The notes beneath the pieces are model-generated. The model was not told the DNA's origin and made no database searches. It saw only the letters and a list, made by a program, of their open reading frames with translations. This document shows positions 48,223 through 56,800 of a stretch of 64,000 nucleotides of DNA, piece by piece. Each line of letters begins with the position of its first letter. Position 1 is the first letter of the stretch. The DNA is taken from contig NZ_WLYK01000006.1 of assembly GCF_009707545.1 (NCBI RefSeq), forward strand, positions 1-64,000. Direction: 5' to 3'. A program made the translations under genes and the position numbers. The DNA is from Nakamurella alba (GTDB taxonomy: Bacteria > Actinomycetota > Actinomycetes > Mycobacteriales > Nakamurellaceae).

Positions 48223-49381
48223 CCAGTTGCGCACCGTCCGGTCCTGGGTGCGGCAGGAACTGCTCGACCACCCGGGCCTCGACAACCCGGCCCCCATGCC
48301 CTTGGCGGTGCAGCGCGGGTTCGCCACGACGGGGCTGGCCAACTGGTGGCTGCCCACCGAGCTGGGCGGCGCCGGACTCGATCTCGCCGACGGTGTCCGC
48401 ATCGTCAACGAGATCGCCTACGCTGACGCCGGTACCGCCTTCACCCTGTTCATCCCGGTGCTGGCCGCGACGATGATCGACCTGTACGGGGAGGAGGACC
48501 TGCGCAAGCAGGTACTCGGGTCACTGGCCCTGGACGGCGGGTTCGCCGCCACCCTCGGCAGCGAGCACGACGCCGGCAGCGAACTCACCCGGATCAGCAC
48601 CACCGTCCGGCGGGACGGTGACGAGCTGGTGCTGGACGGCGAGAAGGCGTTCTCCACCGACGCCGACTTCGCCACGCACCTGGTCGCGATCTGCCGGGAG
48701 GTCGACGCCGACGGGACCCCGCTCGAGGGCAACTACCTGGCGGTGGTCGTGCCCCGGGACACCCCCGGCCTGGAGGTGACCCGGCGCTGGGACGTGCTGG
48801 GACTGCGGTCCTCCGGGACCTACGGCGTGTCGCTCTCCGGCTGCCGGGTACCGGCGGGGAACGCGTTGCGCGGCAACGGCCTGCGGCTGCTGGAGATCGG
48901 ACTGAACGCCAGTCGCATCCTGATCGCCACCACCGCGGTCGGGATCGCCCGGCGGGCCCGGGATCTGGCGATGGAGTACGCGGCGACGAAGCAGGTGAAG
49001 GGCGCGCCGCTGGCGATGAACGCCGTGTTCGCCGCCAAGCTCGGCGAGATCGAGATGTTGATCGACGTGATGACCTCGCAGTGCCTGGCCGCGGCGGCGG
49101 AGTTCGACGGGCTGCTGCGCGGACCGGACCCGGCCAGGGCGTTCCTCCGGGCCGGCGCGCTGCGTTCCGCCCTGGCCGCCAAGATGTTCTGCGGCCGGAC
49201 CGGGTGGTCGATCCTGTCCACCTGCTCGGAGCTGTTCGGCGGGCTGGGCTACACCTCGGACAGCCTGGTCGGGAAGCTGCTCCGCGACATCCGCTACGTC
49301 TCCATCGTCGAGGCGGGTGACGACGTGCTGCGCGACCTGGTCTACCAGCGTTTCGTGGTGCCGGTCAGCAAGCGCGGCTGA
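48212..49381 (+). CDS. Acyl-CoA dehydrogenase family protein (pathway oxidase)
   Basis: A 389-residue flavoprotein: N-terminal helical domain ([29 protein letters not shown]), FAD/substrate beta domain ([42 protein letters not shown]) and C-terminal helical domain ([51 protein letters not shown]). The position of the catalytic Glu of typical acyl-CoA dehydrogenases is represented by VEAGDD near the end, so an oxidation is feasible. Last gene of the forward operon; it may oxidise an ACP-bound chain or an extender precursor. It is distinct from the FkbI-like enzyme at 51331-52515. AAGGAG precedes ATG 48212. Confidence 0.82.
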   Translation: MQPDQLRTVRSWVRQELLDHPGLDNPAPMPLAVQRGFATTGLANWWLPTELGGAGLDLADGVRIVNEIAYADAGTAFTLFIPVLAATMIDLYGEEDLRKQVLGSLALDGGFAATLGSEHDAGSELTRISTTVRRDGDELVLDGEKAFSTDADFATHLVAICREVDADGTPLEGNYLAVVVPRDTPGLEVTRRWDVLGLRSSGTYGVSLSGCRVPAGNALRGNGLRLLEIGLNASRILIATTAVGIARRARDLAMEYAATKQVKGAPLAMNAVFAAKLGEIEMLIDVMTSQCLAAAAEFDGLLRGPDPARAFLRAGALRSALAAKMFCGRTGWSILSTCSELFGGLGYTSDSLVGKLLRDIRYVSIVEAGDDVLRDLVYQRFVVPVSKRG

Positions 49382-49408
49382 GGCCGGCCCGGGGTTCACG
49401 CCACGGGA

Positions 49409-49436
49409 GTGCCGACCGCCCGGCGGCGGCCGGCAC
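49409..49436. terminator. Hairpin between the convergent polyketide operons
   Basis: GTGCCGACCGCC (49409-49420) pairs with GGCGGCCGGCAC (49425-49436), 12 bp with one mismatch and a 4-nt loop, between the stops at 49381 and 49455. Confidence 0.55.
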
Positions 49437-49454
49437 GTCCCGCGCCCGGCACGG

Positions 49455-50252
49455 TCACCGCAGGCCGGCCAGGGCCGGTCCCAACGCTCCCGCCAGCAGC
49501 CGGTGGGTGGTGGCGGCGTCCTCGTAGACGGCGAAGTGCCCGCCCGGCATGGTGTGCAGGCGGAAGGCGCCGGTGGTGAGGTCGGCCCATCGCTGCTGCT
49601 TGCCCATCGAGGCCCGGCCGTCCTTGACCGCCGCCAGCACCGTGAGCGGCACCGGCAGCGCCGGCTCATCGCGGTAGCGGTAGTTCTCCCGGACCGCGAA
49701 GTCCGCGACGAAGGGCGGCAGGATCATGTCGAGCGCCCCGGGGTCGGCCAGCAACCACTCCGGTGTGCCGCCCAGCTTGCGCAGGAACTTCACCAGCTCG
49801 GGCCGTGACATCCGACTGACGGCCGGTTCGATGTTGCGGGTGTGCGGCGCCGGGCAACCGGACACCACCAGGTGCACCGGCAGCGGACCGCCGCGTCGCC
49901 GGAGTTCCCGCACCACCTCGAAGCCCAGCAGTGCCCCGTGGCTGTGCCCGTAGATCGCGAACGGCCGGCCCTGCGCGGCGGTGGCGACGACCCCCGCCAT
50001 GTCGGCGACCAGCGGTTCGATCACCCGGTGCGGGGTCTCGGCGATCCGGCTCTCCCGGCCGGGCGGCTGCACGGCGAGCACGCCGACGCCGGGGATGCGG
50101 CCGAGCCAGGACCCGAAGGCCGAGGCACCGCCACCGGCGTGCGGGATGCAGAACAGCGGGAAGTCGGCCGCCGACACCCGGGGCCGCATCGGCAACCACG
50201 CCCGCAAAGGATCCGCCCCCTCGGTGACCGGTGCTGCCAGGTGCGAGGTCAT
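49455..50252 (-). CDS. Type II thioesterase
   Basis: A 265-residue alpha/beta-hydrolase that removes stalled or misprimed acyl groups from carrier proteins. It begins FPLFCIPHAGGGASAFGSWLGRIPG, has the nucleophile motif GHSHGALLGFEV (Ser), FVADFAVRENYRY, and a C-terminal catalytic His in MPGGHFAVYED. This is the stand-alone editing enzyme of PKS/NRPS clusters and not a fused release domain. It is the last gene of the reverse operon and overlaps fkbH by ATGA. With no TE domain on any synthase in the window, it could also aid release, though that is speculative. Confidence 0.92.
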   Translation of the reverse strand: MTSHLAAPVTEGADPLRAWLPMRPRVSAADFPLFCIPHAGGGASAFGSWLGRIPGVGVLAVQPPGRESRIAETPHRVIEPLVADMAGVVATAAQGRPFAIYGHSHGALLGFEVVRELRRRGGPLPVHLVVSGCPAPHTRNIEPAVSRMSRPELVKFLRKLGGTPEWLLADPGALDMILPPFVADFAVRENYRYRDEPALPVPLTVLAAVKDGRASMGKQQRWADLTTGAFRLHTMPGGHFAVYEDAATTHRLLAGALGPALAGLR

Positions 50253-51334
50253 GCGATCACCTGTACGTCCACCCAGGCGGGTGCCGGCTGCGGATCGCCG
50301 TCCGCCTGCAGCACCACCCGATTGCCGTCCCGCTCGACCTCGCGGAAACCCGCGAAGGCGTAGGTGATCTGCATCATCCGGTTCCGTCCCGTCTCCACGA
50401 AGTCGGCCCGCAGCGGGACCCCGGCCCCGGCCGCGGAGCCCATCAGATGGTTGAGCAGCACCATGCCGACGCCACGCGACATCACCCGGCAGGACATCAG
50501 CATCATCCGCAGATGCCAGGCCGTGGTGGACTTCTCGACCAGAGCGAGGCCGATCTTGCCGTAGCTGCCGAACCTGTCGGTCAGCGACGCGACCAGCAGC
50601 AGGTGGTCGTCGGAGGTGCGCAGTTCGTCCAGTTCCTCGTAGGAGAACGTACGCCCGGTGGCGTTGAGCTGGTTCGTCCGGACGGTGAGCTCCTCGGCCC
50701 GCTGCAGGTCCTCCTGCCGGCACTGCTCGATGACGAACTGCATCGACAGCCCGGCCAGGAACTCGTCGTTGGTGCCGACGAACTCCTTCTCCAGGTCGTC
50801 CCGGAGCAGCTGCCCCGCGTACATCTCCCGCCGCCGGGCCGACTCGTCGGTGACGAACCGCGGCCGGAACTCGTCCCGCTGCAGCGCCTCGTCGACGTCG
50901 TCGACGTGCACCACCGTCACCTCCGGGAGTGCGGCGGAGACCTCGGCGAGCTCGAACGGCTGGTCGTCGACGAAGGCGAAGGCGTCGAGCCCGAGGTTCA
51001 GCGCGGCGGCGATCCGGCGGATCGACCCCGACTTCGCGTCCCAGGTGATCTGCGGCGCGAGGAAGTACCGGTCCAGGCCGAGCTCCCGCAGCCGGTCCAT
51101 CGCGGCCTGCTCGTCGTTGCGGCTGGCCAGCGAGTGCAGGACGCCCATCCGGTCCAGTCGCTCGATGTGCGCGACCACGGACTCCCGGACGTGCACGGCG
51201 TCGTCCTCCAGCAGGACCCCGTCCCACAGTGTGTGGTCGAGATCCCAGACGATGCACTTGATCCGGCCGCGTCGGGGCTTGACCGTGGGATCGACCCCGG
51301 CGCCCTCGGGCGCTGCGGCGAGCGTCTCGGTCAT
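50249..51334 (-). CDS. fkbH: FkbH-like HAD-fold glyceryl-ACP synthase
   Basis: A 361-residue HAD-superfamily IIIC protein. Family members take 1,3-bisphosphoglycerate, remove phosphate and load the glyceryl group on a dedicated ACP. The HAD motif I CIVWDLDHTLWDGVLLEDD, LHSLASRNDEQAAM and AFAFVDDQPFELAEV are clear. A second half (RTNQLNATGRTFSYEEL; DRFGSYGKIGLALVE; CRVMSRGVGMVLLNHLM) matches the GNAT-like C-terminal domain with a probable acyl-carrying Cys in MLMSCRVMSRG. Sits in an FkbK-J-I-H gene order. Four-base ATGA overlaps with both neighbours. Confidence 0.93.
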   Translation of the reverse strand: MTETLAAAPEGAGVDPTVKPRRGRIKCIVWDLDHTLWDGVLLEDDAVHVRESVVAHIERLDRMGVLHSLASRNDEQAAMDRLRELGLDRYFLAPQITWDAKSGSIRRIAAALNLGLDAFAFVDDQPFELAEVSAALPEVTVVHVDDVDEALQRDEFRPRFVTDESARRREMYAGQLLRDDLEKEFVGTNDEFLAGLSMQFVIEQCRQEDLQRAEELTVRTNQLNATGRTFSYEELDELRTSDDHLLLVASLTDRFGSYGKIGLALVEKSTTAWHLRMMLMSCRVMSRGVGMVLLNHLMGSAAGAGVPLRADFVETGRNRMMQITYAFAGFREVERDGNRVVLQADGDPQPAPAWVDVQVIA

Positions 51335-52515
51335 GACCCGGCCGCCGGCAGGTCGGCGGCGCGGAAGGCCTCCGCCGCGATGGTGGTCCGCTGCACCTCG
51401 TTGCTCCCCTCGATGATCTCCATGACCTTCGCGTCGCGGTAGAGCCGGGCGACCGGTGTCCGATCCGTCATGCCGAGCGCGCCGTGGATCTGCACCGCCT
51501 CGGACGCGTGCCGGGCGGCCGCGGTCGAGGCGAAGTACTTGGCGACCCAGGTCGCCATCAGCGTCGACGAGTCGCCGAGATCCTTGAGCCGGCCTGCCTC
51601 CTGGCACAGCAGCCGGGCGGCCCGGACGTCGGTGACCATGTCCGTCAGCTTCGCCTGCACCAGCTGGAGGTCCTTGACCAGCACGCCGCCCACCCGCCGT
51701 CGCGCGGCATGGGCGGCGCTGGCGTCCAGACAGGCCTGGATGATCCCGACCGACCCGCAGGCGACGCTGAACCGGCCGATGTCCAGGGTCCCGGTCAGCA
51801 CCATCCCGGCGGTGAACCCGCTCGGGCCGAGCAGTGCATCCGCACCGAGAGCCACGTCGGTGAAGGTGATCTCGGCGATCATCGACCCGCGGGTCCCCAT
51901 CACCTCCGGGAGCGGCCGACGCCGCACCCCCGGCGCATCGGCCGACACCAGGAAGGCCCCGATGCCCGCCCCGAGGCGGGCGAAGACGAGCAGCAGGTCG
52001 GCCCGCATCCCGCCGGTGATCCAGGTCTTCGTACCGTCCAACCGCCACCCGGTGCCGTCCGGCGTCGCCGTGGTCCGGATCCCGGTGGCGTCGCTGCCGG
52101 CGTCCGGCTCGGACAGGCAGAAGGCGCCCAGGAGTGTCCCGGCGGCGAGATCGGGCAGCCAGCGGGACTTCTGCTCGTCGCTGCCCCAGCGCGCCACGGT
52201 CCAGGACAGCATGGAATGCACCGTCAGCAGGCTGCGCACCGAGGAGCAACCGCGACCGACCTCCTCGTGGATCTCGCCGACCGCGGTCATCGGCAGGCCC
52301 GCCCCGCCCACCGCGGCCGGCAGGAACGGCGCCCACAGCCCCGCCGCGGACATCTGCTGCAGCACGGACTCCGGGACCGCCGCCGCCCGCTCGAACTCGG
52401 CGGCCCCCGGTGCGACGTGCCGCAGCACGAAGGCGCGGGCGGACTCCCGGTCGAGGACCGGGGTGGTCGCGCCGGGGTCACCGGTTCCGGGGACCGGGTC
52501 GGCGAGGACGGTCAT
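51331..52515 (-). CDS. fkbI: FkbI-like acyl-ACP dehydrogenase
   Basis: A 394-residue acyl-CoA dehydrogenase fold protein: LPAAVGGAGLPMTAVGEIHEEVGRGCSSVRSLLTVHSM, then AFCLSEPDAGSDATGIRTTA, KTWITGG and the C-terminal AVQIHGALGMTDRTPVARLYRDAKVMEIIEGSNEVQRT with the catalytic-Glu region IIEGSNE. In methoxymalonyl- and hydroxymalonyl-ACP pathways this enzyme, with FkbK, oxidises glyceryl-ACP toward hydroxymalonyl-ACP. Identified as FkbI by its place between the ACP and fkbH genes. ATGA overlap on both sides. Confidence 0.9.
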   Translation of the reverse strand: MTVLADPVPGTGDPGATTPVLDRESARAFVLRHVAPGAAEFERAAAVPESVLQQMSAAGLWAPFLPAAVGGAGLPMTAVGEIHEEVGRGCSSVRSLLTVHSMLSWTVARWGSDEQKSRWLPDLAAGTLLGAFCLSEPDAGSDATGIRTTATPDGTGWRLDGTKTWITGGMRADLLLVFARLGAGIGAFLVSADAPGVRRRPLPEVMGTRGSMIAEITFTDVALGADALLGPSGFTAGMVLTGTLDIGRFSVACGSVGIIQACLDASAAHAARRRVGGVLVKDLQLVQAKLTDMVTDVRAARLLCQEAGRLKDLGDSSTLMATWVAKYFASTAAARHASEAVQIHGALGMTDRTPVARLYRDAKVMEIIEGSNEVQRTTIAAEAFRAADLPAAGS

Positions 52516-52763
52516 GCCGCGGTCAACCGCCCGACCAGCTCCGTCATCTTCTCTGCCGTGCGGAAGTTGTCGATCCGCAGCTCGTCGTTGGGAACGGTGA
52601 CGCCGAAGGTCTTCTCGACGAACATCACCAGCTCCATGGCGAACAGCGAGTTGACGAAGCCGAGCTGGAAGATGTCCTGGTCCGGCTCGATCTCCACCTG
52701 CGGGTAGCGGCCCTTGATGAAGGACAGGATCTGGTCGCGGGCGTCGGTGGTGGCAAGGGTCAT
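52512..52763 (-). CDS. fkbJ: FkbJ-like acyl carrier protein
   Basis: An 83-residue discrete ACP. The phosphopantetheine site is FQLGFVNSLFAMELV, the GFVNSL form seen in ACPs of methoxymalonyl and hydroxymalonyl extender pathways in place of the common LGxDSL. It should hold the glycerate-derived unit while FkbH, FkbI and FkbK modify it and hand it to an acyltransferase. CGGAGAC precedes the ATG. Overlaps fkbI by four bases; fkbK lies 86 bp upstream. Confidence 0.93.
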   Translation of the reverse strand: MTLATTDARDQILSFIKGRYPQVEIEPDQDIFQLGFVNSLFAMELVMFVEKTFGVTVPNDELRIDNFRTAEKMTELVGRLTAA

Positions 52764-52849
52764 GGTCGTCTCCGAATCGGTGAGAAGCGTTGTGGTGAAG
52801 GGCGGGTCATCGAGACTTAGTTCGTGAGGTCAGGCAGCCTCATCACATC

Positions 52850-53725
52850 TCAGCCGGCCAGGACGGCGGGGCGGGCGGTGGCGGTGCTGTAGGCGTAGAA
52901 ACCGCGGCCGGCCTTGCGACCGTGCAGCCCGGCGTCGGTCATCTGCTTGAGCAACGGGCACGGGCGGTACTTGCTGTCGGCATAGTGCTCGTACAGCACC
53001 TCGACCGAGTACAGGATCGTGTCGACGCCGATCAGGTCGGCGGTCTCCAGCGGGCCCATGGGATGTCCGAAGCACTCTCGGAAGACCTCGTCGACCGTCG
53101 CCGCGTCGGCGACACCCTCGTGCACCAGGAACGCGGCCTCGTTCACGGTGAGCATCAGCACCCGGTTGGAGACGAACCCGCAGGAGTCCTTGACCGGGAT
53201 GGGTTTCTTGCCCATGGCCTTGAGCAGGGCCGTGGTGCGGGCGATGGTGCGCGGGCTGGTGTGCACACCAGGGATGAGTTCGACGGCGGACTTGGCCGGC
53301 ACCGGGTTCATGAAGTGGACCCCGATGACCTGCTCCGGCCGGGAGGTGATGCCCGCGACCCGGGTGATCGGGATCGCCGAGGTGTTGACCACGAACACCG
53401 TGTCCGGCGGGCAGATCTCGTCCATCTCGCGGTAGACCTGCTGCTTGACGTCCCAGTTCTCCGTGGTGCTCTCGATGACGATGTCGACGTCGGTGAGCCC
53501 ACCGGGTCCGATCGAGGTGCTGATCCGGTCCATCACCTCGGCCGCGTCGATCGCCGGTCCGCCGAGCAGGCGGCTCATCCGGCAGTTGCGCTCCACGGTG
53601 GCCAGGGCGTTGCCGAGGATGTCCTCGGACACGTCCACCATCACGACGGAATGCCCGGTGGCGGCGAGGTTCTGGGCGACACCGACGCCCATCACACCGG
53701 CGCCGACGACTCCGATCACGGTCAT
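52850..53725 (-). CDS. fkbK: FkbK-like 3-hydroxyacyl-CoA/ACP dehydrogenase
   Basis: A 291-residue NAD-dependent dehydrogenase: Rossmann motif VIGVVGAGVMGVGVAQNLA, NTSAIPITRVAG, catalytic His in GVHFMNPVP, and KDSCGFVSNRVLM plus GHPMGPLETADLIGVD in the C-terminal domain. This resembles 3-hydroxybutyryl-CoA dehydrogenase, but its setting next to fkbJ, fkbI and fkbH makes it the oxidase of glyceryl-ACP. AAGGAG precedes ATG 53725; the longer in-frame ORF upstream runs into PKS3 and is not coding. It starts 172 bp after the PKS3 stop. Confidence 0.9.
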   Translation of the reverse strand: MTVIGVVGAGVMGVGVAQNLAATGHSVVMVDVSEDILGNALATVERNCRMSRLLGGPAIDAAEVMDRISTSIGPGGLTDVDIVIESTTENWDVKQQVYREMDEICPPDTVFVVNTSAIPITRVAGITSRPEQVIGVHFMNPVPAKSAVELIPGVHTSPRTIARTTALLKAMGKKPIPVKDSCGFVSNRVLMLTVNEAAFLVHEGVADAATVDEVFRECFGHPMGPLETADLIGVDTILYSVEVLYEHYADSKYRPCPLLKQMTDAGLHGRKAGRGFYAYSTATARPAVLAG

Positions 53726-53897
53726 GGCTGAACTCCTTGCTGGTCGGGGGCCGGCGGTCGGGGTGGTGCTGCCGGTGCTGCGATTGCGGGACAGGCGGTT
53801 GCGGGAAGGGCGGTGGCGGGACGAGCGGTGGCGGCATGTGGCGCGCCGGCGGGCGGACCGGCACCGGGTGGCACCGCAACCCGCGCGCGAAAAGTGG

Positions 53898-56800
53898 TCA
53901 TGCATCCTCCCGGGCCCGGCGGCGGGCGGAGGCCTGCAGGCCGGACCGGCGCAGCTGTGCGCGGACCGTGGAGGATCCGCCCTCGGCCTCCTGATCACCC
54001 CCGGCACTCCCGTCCCCACCGGACCCGGCCAGGTCCGCGGGATCCAGCGCAGCGGCCCCGACGGCGAGCGCGAGCGTCGCCACGGTAGGAGCTTCGTAGA
54101 GGATGTGCGGAGGCAGGTCGTCCAGCTGCTGGTGCTCCCGGACCGCGGCGACGATCCCGACCCCGAGCAGCGAGTTCCCGCCGAGCTCGAAGAAGTTGTC
54201 CAGCACCCCGACCTGTTCCAGATGCAAGGCCTCGCACCAGGTCCGGGCGATGAACAGCTCGAGGTCCCCGACCGGCTCCTGGTACGGCGTGAGCAGGTCG
54301 GGACGCGGGTGGCGGGGTCCGGTCGGCCGGCGCCCACCACCGGTGCCGGCCACCGCCTCGACGGTGAACAGTCGGCTGCCGGTGGTCAACGTGGTGGCGT
54401 CCTGGCTGCAGACCACCACCCGCGGTTCCCCGGTGGCCAACGCTCGCGCAGCGGCGCGCAGGCCTGCGGCGACCCCGATGCCGATCCGCGCGCGGTTGTC
54501 GACGAAGAACTGCTGCACCGCCGGGTCGTACCCGGCGAGCCCGTCCTCCCAGGCGTTGTCGGTCCACTCGCCCCAGTCGATGGCCAGCACCCGGCGTCCC
54601 GGCGCGTTCCACTGCAGGGCGCGGCTGCCCAGCACCGCGTTCCCCGCCGCGTAGTCGTACTGGCCGGGTCCGCCTCCGGTGAAGGCCGCGATCGAGGAGA
54701 ACAGCACCAGGTGGTCCAACCGGATCTCGTCGGGCCCGCCGATCCGGAGCGCCTCGGCCAGAGCGCGCAGACCGGTGACCTTCGGGTCGGCGGCGGCACC
54801 GGCCTGGTCCGGTTCCTTGTAGAGCACCAGCCCGCGACCGGCGGTGCCCGCCATGTGCCACACCCCGTCCAGCCGGCCGTACCGCTGCTGCGCGGTCTCC
54901 ACGGCCCGGCGAACTGCCGCGGTGTCGGTGACATCACCGACCACCACCTCGACCTCGGACCCGGCCGCGAGGATCTCCGCGCAGCCCGCCAACCGGCGGC
55001 GCAGCCCCGGGTCGGTCGAGGGGTCGGCCAGCAGGGCGGCCCACGCGGACCGCTCCGGCAGCGGGCGCCGGGCCAGCAGCACGAAGGTGCACGGCGCCTG
55101 CCCGGCCAGTTCGCGGGCCACCTGCAGGGCCAGGGTGCCCAGACCACCGGTGATCAGGTAGCAGCCGCCGGCCCGGGCGATCGGGCCGCCGTTGTCGGCG
55201 AGCGCTGTTCCCGCAGTTGCAGTTCCAATTGCAGTTCCAGTCGCCGTTGCAGTCGCAGCGGCGGTGGCACCGCCAGGAGCAGCGGCACCGGCAGGACCCG
55301 GAGCACCAGCAGTGGCCGGCAGCGTGCGGAAACCCGGGACGAACCGGCGACCACCGCGCAGCACCACCACCGGGTCGTCACCGGCGCCGGCCAGTTCGGC
55401 CGCCAGCGCCGCGTCCGTCCGCGGGTCGGCGGGGCCGGCGATGTCGGGGAGATCGATCCAGCTGACCTGCAGACCCGGGAACTCCAGCGGCAGCACCAGC
55501 GCCGGGCCGGCGGCCGACGCCGCCTCCGGATCGGTGACGGGCTCGCCGGCGACGGACTGCGCGCCGTGCGTGAGGATCTCGAGGCGCCAGTCCCGCCAGC
55601 CGCTCTCGCCGGCGGCGCGGGCCAGCGCCGCCGCCACGCCCAGCAGCGCCGCGGGCGAGCGGTCCACCACCAGGGTGACCCGGTCCGGCAACGCGTCCGC
55701 GTCCCGCCACTCCCGGACCAGCTGCCGGGCCCGTTCCAGGTCGGCGCCCAGGCGGACCGGGGCCCCTGCGGCACCGTCCATTCCGGGGACGGCGGGAGTG
55801 CCGGCGCTGCAGGGGGTGTCGAGCACGACGCGACGCAGCGGACGGCCGGCCGCCGGCGGTGGCGGCGTCGGGTCGAAGACCGGGAGCTGCAGCCAGTCCT
55901 TCTCCTCGAGCACCGGCAGCGCGCCGATCACCTCCAGCAGGTTCTCGCTCGTCGGCGCGGCCGGGACTGCCCCGGACCCGCCGCCGGCGGACATGGACCG
56001 GGTGCGGTCCAGCCAGTACCGCCGGCGCTGGAACGCATAGGTGGGCAAGGGGACCCGGTGCGGCTGCGCGTCGGCCTGCAGCGGCGCCGGACCGGACCGG
56101 CCGGCAACCGCCGTCCAGTCGAGATCCACGCCGAGCAGCCACATCCGGGCCAGTGCGTCGGCCACCGTGCGGTCCGCCGGTGCGGGCTCGGCGGCGCCGG
56201 GCAGGGTCGGCAGCACCTGACCCCAGCGGTCCGGCGGGAGCGCGGCCCGCAGCAGCGCCCCCAGCGACTGGCCGGCCCCGATCTCGACCACTGCGGCCTG
56301 GCTGTCGGTGGCGTCCCGGACCAGGACCGCGGTCTGGTCGGCGAACCGGACGGTGCCGCACATGTGCCGCGCCCAGTACCCGGGGTCGGCGACCAGTCCG
56401 GCGGTCGCCGGTCCGCCGGTGACGTTGGAGGTGTACGGGATCTGCGGGGCGGACGGGGTGATGTTCCCGGCCACCCACTCGGTCAGCGCGGCGGCGACCG
56501 GCTCCAGCATCCGGCTGTGGAAGGCGTGCGTGGTCGCGAGGGCCCGGGCCGCGATCCCGGCCCGGCGCAGCTCCGCCTGGTAGGCCTCGGCGGCCTCGAC
56601 CGGGCCGGCGACGACCGTGACCCCCGGTCCGTTGAGCGCAGCGATGTCCAGACCGAAGGCTGCCGGGTCGCAGCGCTCCGCCAACTCGGCCTCGCCGAGC
56701 CCCACGGCCACCATCGCACCGCCGGGCAGCCCGGCGATCAGCCGCGCCCGGTGGGCCACCAACCGGACGGCCTCCGGCAGCGTGAGCACGCCCGACAGTG

